From Candidatus Rokubacteria bacterium CSP1-6 (lineage in GTDB: Bacteria; Methylomirabilota; Methylomirabilia; Rokubacteriales; CSP1-6), in the NCBI GenBank assembly GCA_001443385.1, contig LDXP01000024.1, positions 1 to 33,322 of the forward strand: 33,322 bases of DNA. The letters run 5' to 3'. Position 1 is the stretch's first letter, and each line of letters opens with the position of its first letter. The notes below the pieces were generated by a model. It was not told the DNA's origin and did not search any database. It was given only the letters and a program-made list of their open reading frames with translations. A program made the position numbers and the translations under genes. Below are positions 8,642 to 16,355 of the stretch, in pieces.

Positions 8642-9667
8642 TTACGGGTTGATGGCGAGCAACTTCTGCTGGGCCTGATCCATCGCGGGGGACCACACCC
8701 CGCGCTCCTTGTAGAAGCGGATCGCGCCGGGGTGGTACGGGATCGTCACATCAGGGTCAACCGCCCGTTCGCGCGTCCACTCTTTGAAGATCGGATGAAG
8801 GGGCGGGAGCATCTGCACGTTTTCCCAGATCGCCTTCAGCGCGGCCTCGACGACCGTGTCGGGAACGTTCTTGCCGGTGCCCAGATAGATATCGTAGGCG
8901 ATGAAGCAGGTATCTTCGACGACGGCCGTCGCGGTCCCCGCCTTGATGATCCGCGGGTAGTAGCCCGGGACCGCCTTCCGGAGGCGCGCCTCGCCCTCCG
9001 CAGAGCAGTCGATCGAGATGTGGCGAACGCCTACAGCGGCATCAGCCTCTTTGATCTTGGCCGAATTCAGCGCGTGCTCGGTGACATCCGCGCGCCCCTG
9101 GACGAGGGCGTCCACGCCGTCGTTGACGGCCGGGACGGGGACGACCTTGACGTCGTTCCAGGTCATCCCCGCGCTCGCGAGGTGGCCGAACATGTTGTAC
9201 CAGACCGCCAAGTGGGCCGGGTACTCGCCGGTCATTCGCTTGCCTTTGACGTCATAGATGGTCCGAAAAGGGGAACCCTTATGGACCAGGAGGCCGACCA
9301 ACAGCGGAGAGCCGCGCATCACCAGCCGGACGTGGGGAGAGTGGGGGAAGGGGTTCTTGCCCCCGATGTTGAACTTCGCCGGCCCCCGGTAGGTCAGCCC
9401 CATGTCCACGGCGTTGACGACGCCGAACTCCATCTCGCCACTGTTGACGAGCGGGAGGAACGTGCTCGTCCCCGTGTACGGCTGGATTCCCATCTGGAAC
9501 GGGGCCGCCTGGCTGACAATCTTGGCCAGGCCGCTGCCCACCGTGTAGAAGATCGTCCCTGGGGGGTTGGTCCCGAGACTCACCGACTTGGGGGCCTGCG
9601 CCCCGGCGGGCACGGCCAGAGTGACGACGGCCAGCAGGACTGGGATGACGAGCCATCGTGAGCGCAT
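8642..9667 (-). CDS. TAXI family TRAP transporter solute-binding protein
   Basis: A 341-residue periplasmic receptor of the TAXI type. A signal peptide covers about residues 1-24 (MRSRWLVIPVLLAVVTLAVP, then AGAQA). The mature start APKSVSLGTNPPGTIFYTVGSGLAKI shows the family pattern of strand, glycine-rich loop and Y-x-x-G-x-x-x-A. An in-frame ATG three codons upstream (9676) directly abuts the AGAGGAG ribosome site. The ATG at 9667 lies nine bases after the GGAG, a normal spacing, so 9667 is chosen. It is second in the operon, 29 bp after the UbiD-like gene (20 bp if 9676 is used). Confidence 0.9.
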   Translation of the reverse strand: MRSRWLVIPVLLAVVTLAVPAGAQAPKSVSLGTNPPGTIFYTVGSGLAKIVSQAAPFQMGIQPYTGTSTFLPLVNSGEMEFGVVNAVDMGLTYRGPAKFNIGGKNPFPHSPHVRLVMRGSPLLVGLLVHKGSPFRTIYDVKGKRMTGEYPAHLAVWYNMFGHLASAGMTWNDVKVVPVPAVNDGVDALVQGRADVTEHALNSAKIKEADAAVGVRHISIDCSAEGEARLRKAVPGYYPRIIKAGTATAVVEDTCFIAYDIYLGTGKNVPDTVVEAALKAIWENVQMLPPLHPIFKEWTRERAVDPDVTIPYHPGAIRFYKERGVWSPAMDQAQQKLLAINP

Positions 9668-9696
9668 ACCGTGCATCTCCTCTCAGTTCAGCTTCA

Positions 9697-11235
9697 TTAC
9701 TCCTCGAGGGCCCAGAGCTTCGGGGGCGTGCCGGCCAGCCCAAGCGTTTGCCACTTTGCCGCGACCTCCTCATACACCGCGCGGCGGAGCCTTGTTCGTT
9801 TGGAGAAGCTCTTGAGATAGCGATGCTCCATGCAGGCATTGATGAGCGCCTTGGAGCCGTACGGGCGCTCTTCGGGCGGGTTCTGCGACGGATCGAGCCA
9901 GGTGGACCACGTTTGGCGGAGGATGTCGATGTCTTCGGCCGGATGGCAGCGAGTGGCCATCGCCCAGAGGACCTGGTTGATGTTCGACGGGTCCACGTCG
10001 TCGTCCACGGCGATGATCCACTTCGAGAAGTAGGCGCCGCCCGGGACCTGCGCGGCGAGGGCGAGCGCCTGGGGGGCGTGGCCCGGGAAGCGCTGCTCGA
10101 GCGAGACCACTGTCAGCGCGAAGCCCCCGGCGGCGGCGGGGTGGCAGTACACCCCTTTGATCCCGGGCATGCCGAGCTTGTCGAGGTCGTTCCAGATCCG
10201 GGCCGAGCGGGCGATCGAGTAAAGCAGGCTGCACTCGTTGGCGGGGTAATCGGCCATGAGGGCGTGGGTCAGGATCGGGTTGTCCCGATAGTGAACCGCC
10301 TTCACCTCCACGAGGAACGCGAGGTCCTCGGGTCGGCCGTAGTAGCCGGTGAACTCGCCGAAGGGCCCCTCAAGCTTCATCGCGTCGAGATCGATGCGAC
10401 CCTCCATGACGATCTCGGCGCGGGCCGGGTAGGGGAGGTTCACGACTTGGCCCTTGACCAGCTCCACCGGCCGTCCGAGGATGCCACCGATGAAGTCCAG
10501 CTCAGAGACGGTCTTGGGAAAGGTCTGGGAGGCGGCGATGAACATCGCCGGGTCCACCCCCCACACGGCGATCACCTCGCACGGCTCGTTCCGGCTCCAG
10601 CAACGCTCGATGTGAAGCCGGGCGTCCTTGCCGGGGGAGAGGTAGAGGCCCACATGGTTTCGGTCGTGCACCATCTGGCGGTAGCAGCCCACGTTCAGCC
10701 AGCCCGCGTCGGGGTCGCGCGTGATGACGGCGTCGGCGGTCCCGATGTACGGACCGCCGTCACCCGGCCAGTGCCGGGCGGCGGGGAAAATGCTGATGTC
10801 CACTTCGTCCCCGATCATGTGATGAGCGTTGACCGGGGCATTCTGACCGTCCCCGATGACCGGGGGGATCGCCCGGCTGAACTTCGTTTTGCACCGCTGG
10901 ATCAGGTCCATCACGGTGAGCCCTGTGGGCTCGCCGACCGAGATGGCGAAGCGGTCCACGCTGGACCCGATCAGGTTCCACAGCGATTCGAAGCCCGGCG
11001 GGCAACCCCGGATTCGCTCGAAGAGGAGCGCCGGGGCGTTAATGGTCTGGTGGGCCATGTAGGTGATGGCCCCCATCTCCTCGTCCCGCTCCACTTCCTC
11101 CTTGATCCGCTGGAGCTGGCCAAGCGGCTCCACGGCCATGATCCACTCCCGAAGATCCCGGGGTGCCACGCGGTTGCCGGCGACGCCGGTCGTCCTCGCG
11201 ACGGGTGTCGGTACGCCTACGCTCATCTCTTCCAT
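9697..11235 (-). CDS. UbiD family prenylated-FMN-dependent (de)carboxylase
   Basis: A 512-residue UbiD-family enzyme, which uses prenylated FMN to decarboxylate or carboxylate aromatic, heteroaromatic or enoic acids. In ATG-start numbering the catalytic triad seen in Fdc1-type enzymes is intact: R186 (N181 lies five residues before it in LNVGCYR), then E289 and E294 in the LEGPFGEFTGYYG segment. The C-terminal signature VDDDVDPSNINQVLWAMATR matches the family Mn/prFMN-domain pattern. GTG 11238 and ATG 11235 are both possible starts behind GAGGAGG; ATG is preferred. No UbiX prenyltransferase is in the window, so the cofactor must be supplied from elsewhere. First gene of the operon with the TAXI transporter; likely substrate is the imported acid or its product (inference). 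Confidence 0.93.
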   Translation of the reverse strand: MEEMSVGVPTPVARTTGVAGNRVAPRDLREWIMAVEPLGQLQRIKEEVERDEEMGAITYMAHQTINAPALLFERIRGCPPGFESLWNLIGSSVDRFAISVGEPTGLTVMDLIQRCKTKFSRAIPPVIGDGQNAPVNAHHMIGDEVDISIFPAARHWPGDGGPYIGTADAVITRDPDAGWLNVGCYRQMVHDRNHVGLYLSPGKDARLHIERCWSRNEPCEVIAVWGVDPAMFIAASQTFPKTVSELDFIGGILGRPVELVKGQVVNLPYPARAEIVMEGRIDLDAMKLEGPFGEFTGYYGRPEDLAFLVEVKAVHYRDNPILTHALMADYPANECSLLYSIARSARIWNDLDKLGMPGIKGVYCHPAAAGGFALTVVSLEQRFPGHAPQALALAAQVPGGAYFSKWIIAVDDDVDPSNINQVLWAMATRCHPAEDIDILRQTWSTWLDPSQNPPEERPYGSKALINACMEHRYLKSFSKRTRLRRAVYEEVAAKWQTLGLAGTPPKLWALEE

Positions 11236-11267
11236 CACGGCGCCCTCCTCAGGAAAAATCTGCCAGC

Positions 11268-11297
11268 GTTATAGCACGCCCGGGCGTCAGTCGTCCA
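11268..11297 (-). promoter_or_regulatory. Candidate sigma-70-type promoter for the UbiD/TAXI operon
   Basis: On the minus strand TGGACG (11292-11297) and TATAAC (11268-11273) are separated by 18 bp, placing a start about 25 bp before the UbiD-like start codon and its GAGGAGG site. The -35 box overlaps the last codons of the small upstream ORF. Match is 4/6 and 5/6 to the consensus; the organism's sigma preference is unknown. Confidence 0.4.
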
Positions 11298-11484
11298 CGT
11301 ACACGCAGACCGCTTCGACCCCCTCGCGGCGGAGTCGCTTCGCGTTGAACTCGCAGAACTCCTGGTGGAGAAACCGCTCCCGCGGCAGCCATCTCCAGAC
11401 GGGGTACGGATACGGGTAGGGAGCCACGACGAGGGTGTTCACGTAGATCCACCAGCCGATCAGGATCGTGCCTGCAATCCTCAT
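11287..11484 (-). CDS. Small single-span membrane protein, unknown function
   Basis: A 65-codon frame with a hydrophobic N-terminal segment (residues 4-21), then a YPYPYP run and a charged, soluble tail ending in VCVYVDD. The amino-acid pattern (one membrane helix, positively charged RLRRE region, acidic end) looks protein-like and the frame is free of repeat sequence, but the ribosome site (TTGAG) is weak. It sits between an LLM oxidoreductase and the UbiD operon on the same strand. I do not recognise a family. Confidence 0.45.
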   Translation of the reverse strand: MRIAGTILIGWWIYVNTLVVAPYPYPYPVWRWLPRERFLHQEFCEFNAKRLRREGVEAVCVYVDD

Positions 11485-11497
11485 AGCTCAATCTTTG

Positions 11498-11594
11498 CCC
11501 CCTCACCTTTATCCTCTCCCCCCCTCACCCTACCTCTCCCCTGTGGGGAGAGGAGAAGAGGTGAGGGGCATTCGAGTGGGGCAGGGTGAGGGGG
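11498..11594. repeat. Palindromic intergenic repeat, copy A
   Basis: Compound copy of the window's main repeat: CCCCTCACCTTTATCCTCTC, a second partial CCCTCACCC unit, then GTGGGGAGAGGAGAAGAGG and closing GTGAGGGG and GGTGAGGGGG. The arms are mutually complementary, so either strand's RNA would fold into a long GC hairpin. It fills the gap between the LLM gene and the small membrane protein. Confidence 0.85.
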
Positions 11595-11598
11595 TCGA

Positions 11599-12594
11599 TC
11601 AGGCGAAATTGGGCATCACCCGCTTCGCCAGCACGTCGATCTGCTTCGGATCGTCGGTCACCGGGCCGAGGACGAGGTACTGAAGGCCCGCCCCCACCAG
11701 GTCGGCGATCCGCGCGTTGATGCGATCGAGGCTGCCGGCCATGTAACACTCCTGCAGGTGCTCCCAGGTCCGGTGCGTCCCCATGGCCCGGAAGAACGGC
11801 GCCTTGGATTCCTCCAGCGCCTTGGCCTCGTTCGTCGTTTCCACGAGGTGGGTGAAGTTGCAGTGGCCGAAGGTCACCGTCCTGGGGTCGCGACCCACCG
11901 CCCGGGCGTGTTCCTGGATCTGCCCCCAGTCGCGCTTGACCCACTCCTGGGTGCCGGAGCAGCGCGAGAGCCAGTTGCCGGCCTTCACGATGCGGTCCAT
12001 CACGGTCTTGGCGATGACCGGCACGTCGTGCTCGTGGGGATCCGGGACGCGCGAGCCGCCCGATACCCAGATGTCGGGCATCTTCGGCGGCCGAGGGTCG
12101 ATCGTGACGTCGGTGAACTGGTAGAACCGGCCGCGGTAGCTCGCGTTCGGGCGCGTGAGGAGCAGCGTGACGGCCTCGATGATCTCGTCGGTCCGCTTCC
12201 CGCGCTCCTCGATGCGCGACCCGGTCACCTCGTACTCGCGGGCGTACCAGCCGGGGCCGACGCCGAAGACGTAGCGGTTGTTGGACATGTGGCAGAGGGT
12301 CGAGATCTCCTTGGCCAGCACGACCGGGTGCCGCACCGGGAGCACGAGGATGCCGGTCGCCAGCTTCACCTTTGACGTCAGCGCGGCCGCGTAGGCCAGG
12401 ACGCTGAGGGGCTCGAGCCAGGCGTTCCCGTACAGGCCCGGCGCGGAGAGGAGATGGTCGATGACCCACACGTCGATCCCGTGCTCCTCGCACTTCCTGA
12501 TCGACTCGGCGATGCGGCGGACGTTCTCGGCGCCGCCCGGATTGTCGCTCCACGCGTAGGTGGGGATCCACGCTCCGAACTTCAGCTTGCCCAA
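11599..12594 (-). CDS. LLM-class flavin/F420-dependent oxidoreductase
   Basis: A 331-residue luciferase-like TIM-barrel monooxygenase or F420-dependent reductase. Typical motifs are KFGAWIPTYAW at the first strand, KVKLATGILVLPVRHPVVLAKEISTL at residues about 74-100, RYVFGVGPGWYAREYEV around 107-123 and KMPDIWVSGGS near 170. The start is TTG at 12594, seven bases after AAGGAG; the nearby ATG at 12599 is out of frame. Whether the cofactor is F420 or FMN cannot be told from the motifs alone. It follows the cupin gene through a long repeat (copy B), possibly in one transcript. Substrate unknown. Confidence 0.87.
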   Translation of the reverse strand: MGKLKFGAWIPTYAWSDNPGGAENVRRIAESIRKCEEHGIDVWVIDHLLSAPGLYGNAWLEPLSVLAYAAALTSKVKLATGILVLPVRHPVVLAKEISTLCHMSNNRYVFGVGPGWYAREYEVTGSRIEERGKRTDEIIEAVTLLLTRPNASYRGRFYQFTDVTIDPRPPKMPDIWVSGGSRVPDPHEHDVPVIAKTVMDRIVKAGNWLSRCSGTQEWVKRDWGQIQEHARAVGRDPRTVTFGHCNFTHLVETTNEAKALEESKAPFFRAMGTHRTWEHLQECYMAGSLDRINARIADLVGAGLQYLVLGPVTDDPKQIDVLAKRVMPNFA

Positions 12595-12611
12595 CTCATA
12601 TCTCCTTCCTT

Positions 12612-12700
12612 ATCCTCCCTCTCCCCTCGGGGGGAGAGGGCGGGGTGAGGGGGCCTCCCAACCCCCTCGCCCCGCCTCGGGGAGAGGGTGGGGTGAGGGG
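12612..12700. repeat. Palindromic intergenic repeat, copy B (double hairpin)
   Basis: Two successive palindromes: CCCTCTCCCCTCGGGGGGAG (and onward AGGG) at 12617-12640, and CGCCTCGGGGAGAGGG near 12673-12688, each followed by GGGGTGAGGGG. Same family as copies A and C-G; occupies almost all of the gap between the cupin and LLM genes. Confidence 0.85.
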
Positions 12701-12703
12701 CAT

Positions 12704-13063
12704 TCATCGTTTGTAGTACCGAAACTCCAGCGTCGTGCACCCCTTTGGGATCCGGTACGGGCCATGGACCATCCCGGGCGGGCGGCAGGCGTACATCCCC
12801 GCCGTGAAGGTCTGCTTCTTCCCGAGGTCGATCAGCTCGCCCTCGAGGATCCAGACCTCCTCCCAGAAGTCGTGGGTGATGGTCTCCGTCGTCTCCACGC
12901 CGGCGTCGAACTTCACGAGCCGCGTGACGTCGCCGGTCCTCTCGTCACGGCTCAGGATCTTCTCTTTCACGCCGGGCCCGCCGACACCCGCAGTCGTGGA
13001 GCCGGTGACCGGCTGCCAGGGGATCTGATCGGGCCTGAAGAACTCGAGTTCGGGCTTTGGCAT
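12704..13063 (-). CDS. Cupin-domain protein
   Basis: A 119-residue single-domain cupin. The barrel motif 1 is recognisable as THDFWEEVWILEGELIDLG (His plus two Glu, about residues 63-81) and motif 2 as GMYACRPPGMVHGPYRIP (with its histidine at about residue 99), so a metal site of His/Glu type is plausible. Small cupins of this kind act as dioxygenases, isomerases or binding proteins; nothing fixes the reaction here. A promoter-like pair lies immediately upstream, while no clear ribosome site precedes the ATG. Downstream on the same strand is an LLM oxidoreductase, a possible functional partner. Confidence 0.82.
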   Translation of the reverse strand: MPKPELEFFRPDQIPWQPVTGSTTAGVGGPGVKEKILSRDERTGDVTRLVKFDAGVETTETITHDFWEEVWILEGELIDLGKKQTFTAGMYACRPPGMVHGPYRIPKGCTTLEFRYYKR

Positions 13064-13078
13064 TGTGGTTGTGAAGCG

Positions 13079-13107
13079 ATCGTAGCCCGCGGTACGGGCA
13101 GGGTCAA
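13079..13107 (-). promoter_or_regulatory. Candidate promoter for the cupin-LLM pair
   Basis: Minus-strand TTGACC (13102-13107), 17-bp spacer, TACGAT (13079-13084). A start about 7 bases further would leave a very short leader (about 10 nt) before the cupin ATG, consistent with the lack of a ribosome-binding sequence there. It sits between repeat copy C and the cupin gene. Confidence 0.45.
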
Positions 13108-13116
13108 GCAGGCGCG

Positions 13117-13168
13117 CCCCCTCACCCTGCCCTCTCCCCCGCCGGGGGAGAGGATAAAGGTGAGGGGG
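13117..13168. repeat. Palindromic intergenic repeat, copy C, overlapping the end of livM
   Basis: CCCCTCACCCTGCCCTCTCC through CCGCCGGGGGAGAGG to AAGGTGAGGGGGA. A clean stem with loop around the central CCGCCGGG. The stop codon and last dozen codons of LivM lie within it. Confidence 0.88.
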
Positions 13169-14051
13169 AAGATCGCCGCAGGAGGCCCGCGAGGCCCGAC
13201 GGGAGCGCGAGGACCACGACGATCAGGGTGAGCCCGAGGCCCAGCAAGTAGAGATACCTGAACTTGAGCAGGAGGATCTCCGAGGCCAGCCCGAGGAAGA
13301 CCGCCCCGACGATCGGGCCCGCGACGGTCGTCGCCCCGCCCAGGAGCGCCATGATGACCGTCTGGAACGAGACGAACGGGTTGAACACCTGGGGATCGAG
13401 GTAGGTCCAGCGGGGCGCCATGGCGGCGCCGACGGCGCCCATGAACGCGGCGCTCAGCGCGAACGTCCCGATCTTGACGCGGGTGGTGTCGATCCCGAGG
13501 GTCTCCGCGCGCTCCTCGTCCGACCCGATCCCGGCCAGCGCGTATCCCCACCGCGAGCGGCGCAGCGCGAGCGCCGTCAGCACTGCGAGGCCGGCCAGGC
13601 AGAGGATGGTGTAGTAGAGCGTCCACGGCTCGGGCGGAGCGAGGATGAGCCGCCCCACGGTCCCGGTGACGCCGGTCTCGTACCAGATCAGCGAGTGCTT
13701 GGCGAGCTCGGCGAGGCCGAAGGTGAAGACGGCGAAGTAGGGCCCGCGGAGCCGGAGCGCGAGCGCCCCCACCAGCAGCGCCATCGCGCCGCCCATCAGC
13801 GCCCCCCCGAGCACAGGAAGCGGCCAGGGGACGCGCGCCTCCACGATCGCCGTGAGGTATGCGCCGGCCCCGAAGAAGGCGCCGGTGGCCAGCGAGAGGT
13901 AGCGAGAGGGACCCGAGAAGAACGCCCAGGACACGGCCAGCGCGACGTCGGCGAGGATCGCCAGCGCGAGCGAGCGGTAGTAGGGGGAGAGAATCTCCGG
14001 CGCCGCCACCAGCGCCATGACGAGGAGGGCGAGGGCGAGCTTAGCGGCCAA
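13122..14051 (-). CDS. livM: Branched-chain amino acid-type ABC transporter permease (LivM family)
   Basis: A 309-residue multi-span membrane protein of the LivM family. Hallmarks include SRYLSLATGAFFGAGAYLTAI (about 49-69), LRGPYFAVFTFGLAEL (about 100-115), the cytoplasmic coupling loop ALAGIGSDEERAETLGIDTTRVKIGTFALSA (residues about 171-201) and ALLGGATTVAGPIVGAVFLGL. The chosen start is TTG at 14051, overlapping the LivH stop by 11 bp; an ATG at 14018 would shorten the first helix. The last 16 or so residues (SSPSPLSSPPAGERAG) are encoded by repeat copy C and are not part of the conserved family. Ligand class uncertain: Liv-type systems also carry aromatic acids, urea and amides. Confidence 0.88.
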   Translation of the reverse strand: MAAKLALALLVMALVAAPEILSPYYRSLALAILADVALAVSWAFFSGPSRYLSLATGAFFGAGAYLTAIVEARVPWPLPVLGGALMGGAMALLVGALALRLRGPYFAVFTFGLAELAKHSLIWYETGVTGTVGRLILAPPEPWTLYYTILCLAGLAVLTALALRRSRWGYALAGIGSDEERAETLGIDTTRVKIGTFALSAAFMGAVGAAMAPRWTYLDPQVFNPFVSFQTVIMALLGGATTVAGPIVGAVFLGLASEILLLKFRYLYLLGLGLTLIVVVLALPSGLAGLLRRSSPSPLSSPPAGERAG

Positions 14052-14913
14052 AGAGGCCCGAAGGCTTGAGAATCAGAATGAGCGAGAGGACGGCGTAGGA
14101 GGCGATCAGGCGGATGTCGGAGGCGGCCAGATAGACGCTCGCCGTCTCCACCAGGCCCAGGATCAGCCCGCCCAGGAGGCTGCCGGCGACGTTGCCGAGG
14201 CCGCCCAGGATGACGACGACGAGGGCCGTCACGGTGTAGGGAAGGCCGATGAACGGGGTCAGCTCGAAGAGCATGCTGATCAGCGAGCCGGTGACCGCCG
14301 ACATGGCGATGCCGATCCCGAAGCAGAGGCCGTGGACCCGGGACAGGTTGATCCCCGCCAGCTGCGCGCCCTCGGGATCCTGCATCAGGGCGCGGATCGC
14401 CTTGCCGAGGAAGCTCTGCTGGAGGAAGACGTAGAAGGCGAGGCTCACCGCGAGCGCCACCGCTGCGGCCACGAGCCGGTTGGCGGGGAAGACCGATCCG
14501 AGGAAGTGCAGGGGGACCGCGAGGTAGCTGTAGCCCTTCAGATCGGCGCTCCAGAGGAGGAGCGCCGCGTTCTGGAGGACGAAGAGGAGACCGAAGGACA
14601 GTAGGAGGGAGCGGGACTCGAGCGCCTCGGCGGCCTCGCCGGCCAGCACGCGCGCGTAGAGGAGCCGGTGGAGCACGAGGCCGGCGCCGAACGACGCCGG
14701 CCCCGTGATGAGGAGCGTGAGGAGCGGGTTCACTCCCCACGCGGTATGCAGCGAATAGGTGAGGTACGCGCCCATCATGAGGAACTCGCCGTGGGCCACG
14801 TTGAGCACGCGCATCAACCCGTACTGGAGGTTGAGGCCCAGAGCGACGAGGGCGTAGATCCCGCCGGTAATCAGCCCCCCGACGACGATGTCAACGACGA
14901 GCGTCGGACTCAC
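14041..14913 (-). CDS. livH: Branched-chain amino acid-type ABC transporter permease (LivH family)
   Basis: A 290-residue permease of the LivH family. The N-terminus GGIYALVALGLNLQYGLMRVLN followed by VAHGEFLMMGAYLTY is diagnostic, as are KAIRALMQDPEGAQLAGINLSRVHGLCFGIG (coupling loop) and VVVILGGLGNVAGSLLGGLILGLVE. The start is GTG at 14913. It is preceded by repeat copy D, which separates it from the binding-protein gene, and overlaps livM downstream. Pairs with LivM as a heterodimeric membrane channel. Confidence 0.92.
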   Translation of the reverse strand: MSPTLVVDIVVGGLITGGIYALVALGLNLQYGLMRVLNVAHGEFLMMGAYLTYSLHTAWGVNPLLTLLITGPASFGAGLVLHRLLYARVLAGEAAEALESRSLLLSFGLLFVLQNAALLLWSADLKGYSYLAVPLHFLGSVFPANRLVAAAVALAVSLAFYVFLQQSFLGKAIRALMQDPEGAQLAGINLSRVHGLCFGIGIAMSAVTGSLISMLFELTPFIGLPYTVTALVVVILGGLGNVAGSLLGGLILGLVETASVYLAASDIRLIASYAVLSLILILKPSGLFGR

Positions 14914-14919
14914 GCCCAG

Positions 14920-14971
14920 CCCCTCACCTTCATCCTCTCCCCCTCGAGGGGGAGAGGGTAGGGTGAGGGGG
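14920..14971. repeat. Palindromic intergenic repeat, copy D
   Basis: CCCCTCACCTTCATCCTCTC then CCCCTCGAGGGGGAGAGGG and GGTGAGGGGG. The central CCCCTCGAGGGG is a perfect 12-bp palindrome. Fills the gap between livH and the binding-protein gene. Confidence 0.88.
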
Positions 14972-14977
14972 CCGGTC

Positions 14978-16186
14978 TTAGGCCCACGCCGGTTTGGGGA
15001 CGACGGGGGTCCCGGTGGCCAGGCTCTTGGGCCAGACGATCTCGAATTCGCCCTTCTGCCACTGCCCCACCATGCCGGGGGTGGAGACGTTGCTCCCCTT
15101 CACGAACCTGATGGGCCCGGCGACGGTCTGGAACTCCGTGCTGTCCACCATCCCCTTGATCTTCGGCCGGTCGAGCCCCACCTCGGCCACGCACCGCTCG
15201 AGGATCTGGAGCGACGCGTAGGCGAAGGCGCTTGCCCACCGGTCGGGCTCCTTCTGGTGTTTTTTCACGTGGGCGTCGAAGTACTCCTTGGCCCCTGCCG
15301 ACTTCACCTTGGGGTTCCACCCCGCGATGCCCATCACTCCCTCTGCGCCCTTGAACCGGTCCCGGTAGAAGGGGAACGCCGTCCCCACCGCGGCGAGCCA
15401 GACCGGCGGGTTCCAGTCCACCTCCTTCGCCTGGCTGGTGGCGAGGATGTTGTCCGGCGGGTAGGTGAGGCCGACGAAGGCGTCCACCCCCGCCGCCTTG
15501 AACCCCTTCAGGACGGGCGAGAGATCCTTGACCCCAAGCGGATAGCTCTTGACATCCACGACGTCGAGGCCCGCCTCCTTCAGCGCCGTCGCCGCGCTGG
15601 CGTTCAGCTCGATCCCGAAGAGGTCGTTCACGTACGCGATGGCGATCTTCGAGATCTTGCCCTGCGCTTTGAGCTCCTTCAGGATGCCCGCGAAGGCTCC
15701 CATGATCTGGTCGGGCTGCTGGAGGAGCGCGTAGAAGTACGGGAGCTGGAGATCCTTGATCTTGTTCGACACGGCCGTGGGGCCAAGCAAGGGGTAGCCG
15801 TACTTGTTCGCGATGGGGGCGACGGCAAAGTTCATCGCCGTGCCCCACGGGGGGAGCATGAGATCTACCCTGTCGTCGGTGGCCAGCTTCTCGTAGAAGC
15901 GCACCGCCGTCTCGTGCTCGCTCCGGTCGTCGATGGAGATGAACTCGATGGGCCGCCGCCCCTCGCCCTTCACCAGGAGGCCGCCCTTGGCGTTGGCCTG
16001 CTCCTGCCACAGCGTGTAGTTCGGCCCCTGGGTGATCCCGGCACCGACAGAGTACGGCCCCGTGGCCGAGAGCGTGTAGCCGATCCGCACCGGCTTGGCT
16101 TGGCCCCACGCTTTGCCGCGGAGCACCGTGAAGGCGGCAGCGCCGCCGGCCGTGGTTTTGAGAAATTCCCGCCGCTTCATGCTCAT
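14978..16186 (-). CDS. ABC transporter substrate-binding protein, Liv type, with Tat signal
   Basis: A 402-residue periplasmic-binding protein of the leucine/amide receptor family. The start ATG at 16186 follows AGGAGGG at seven-base spacing. It gives a twin-arginine signal (residues 4-10 KRREFLK, then a mild hydrophobic stretch to about 29), implying export in folded form through Tat. The mature protein opens KPVRIGYTLSATGPYSVGAGI, as expected for the type I fold, and contains the LMLPPWGTAMNFAVAPIANK segment of the ligand cleft. A 71-codon open extension upstream is repeat sequence and is excluded. It sits between livG and livH as the receptor of this transporter. The ligand is not evident. 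Confidence 0.9.
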   Translation of the reverse strand: MSMKRREFLKTTAGGAAAFTVLRGKAWGQAKPVRIGYTLSATGPYSVGAGITQGPNYTLWQEQANAKGGLLVKGEGRRPIEFISIDDRSEHETAVRFYEKLATDDRVDLMLPPWGTAMNFAVAPIANKYGYPLLGPTAVSNKIKDLQLPYFYALLQQPDQIMGAFAGILKELKAQGKISKIAIAYVNDLFGIELNASAATALKEAGLDVVDVKSYPLGVKDLSPVLKGFKAAGVDAFVGLTYPPDNILATSQAKEVDWNPPVWLAAVGTAFPFYRDRFKGAEGVMGIAGWNPKVKSAGAKEYFDAHVKKHQKEPDRWASAFAYASLQILERCVAEVGLDRPKIKGMVDSTEFQTVAGPIRFVKGSNVSTPGMVGQWQKGEFEIVWPKSLATGTPVVPKPAWA

Positions 16187-16212
16187 GGTGGTTCCCTCCT
16201 TGTGAGAGTGCC

Positions 16213-16325
16213 CGTCACCTCTATCCTTTCCCCCCCTCACCCCACTCATAATCCCCTCACCTTCATCCTCTCCCCCCCGAGGGGGAGAGGGCAGGGTGAG
16301 GGGGAGAGGAGAAGAGGTGAGGGGT
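16213..16325. repeat. Palindromic intergenic repeat, copy E (compound)
   Basis: Contains CACCTCTATCCTTTCCCCCC, then CCCCTCACCTTCATCCTCTC, CCCCCCGAGGGGGAGAGGG, GGTGAGGGGGAGAGGAGAAG and AGGTGAGGGG. At least two nested units. It occupies most of the 169-bp gap between livG and the binding-protein gene; nothing else is visible in that gap besides the ribosome site of the latter. Confidence 0.88.
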
Positions 16326-16355
16326 ATCGTCGGGGGGAGAGTGACGGGAACAGGT

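Noticed and set aside
11498-11594. Repeat cluster as a CRISPR array
   Set aside because: Copies are single, spread over kilobases and palindromic, with no regular spacers and no cas genes.
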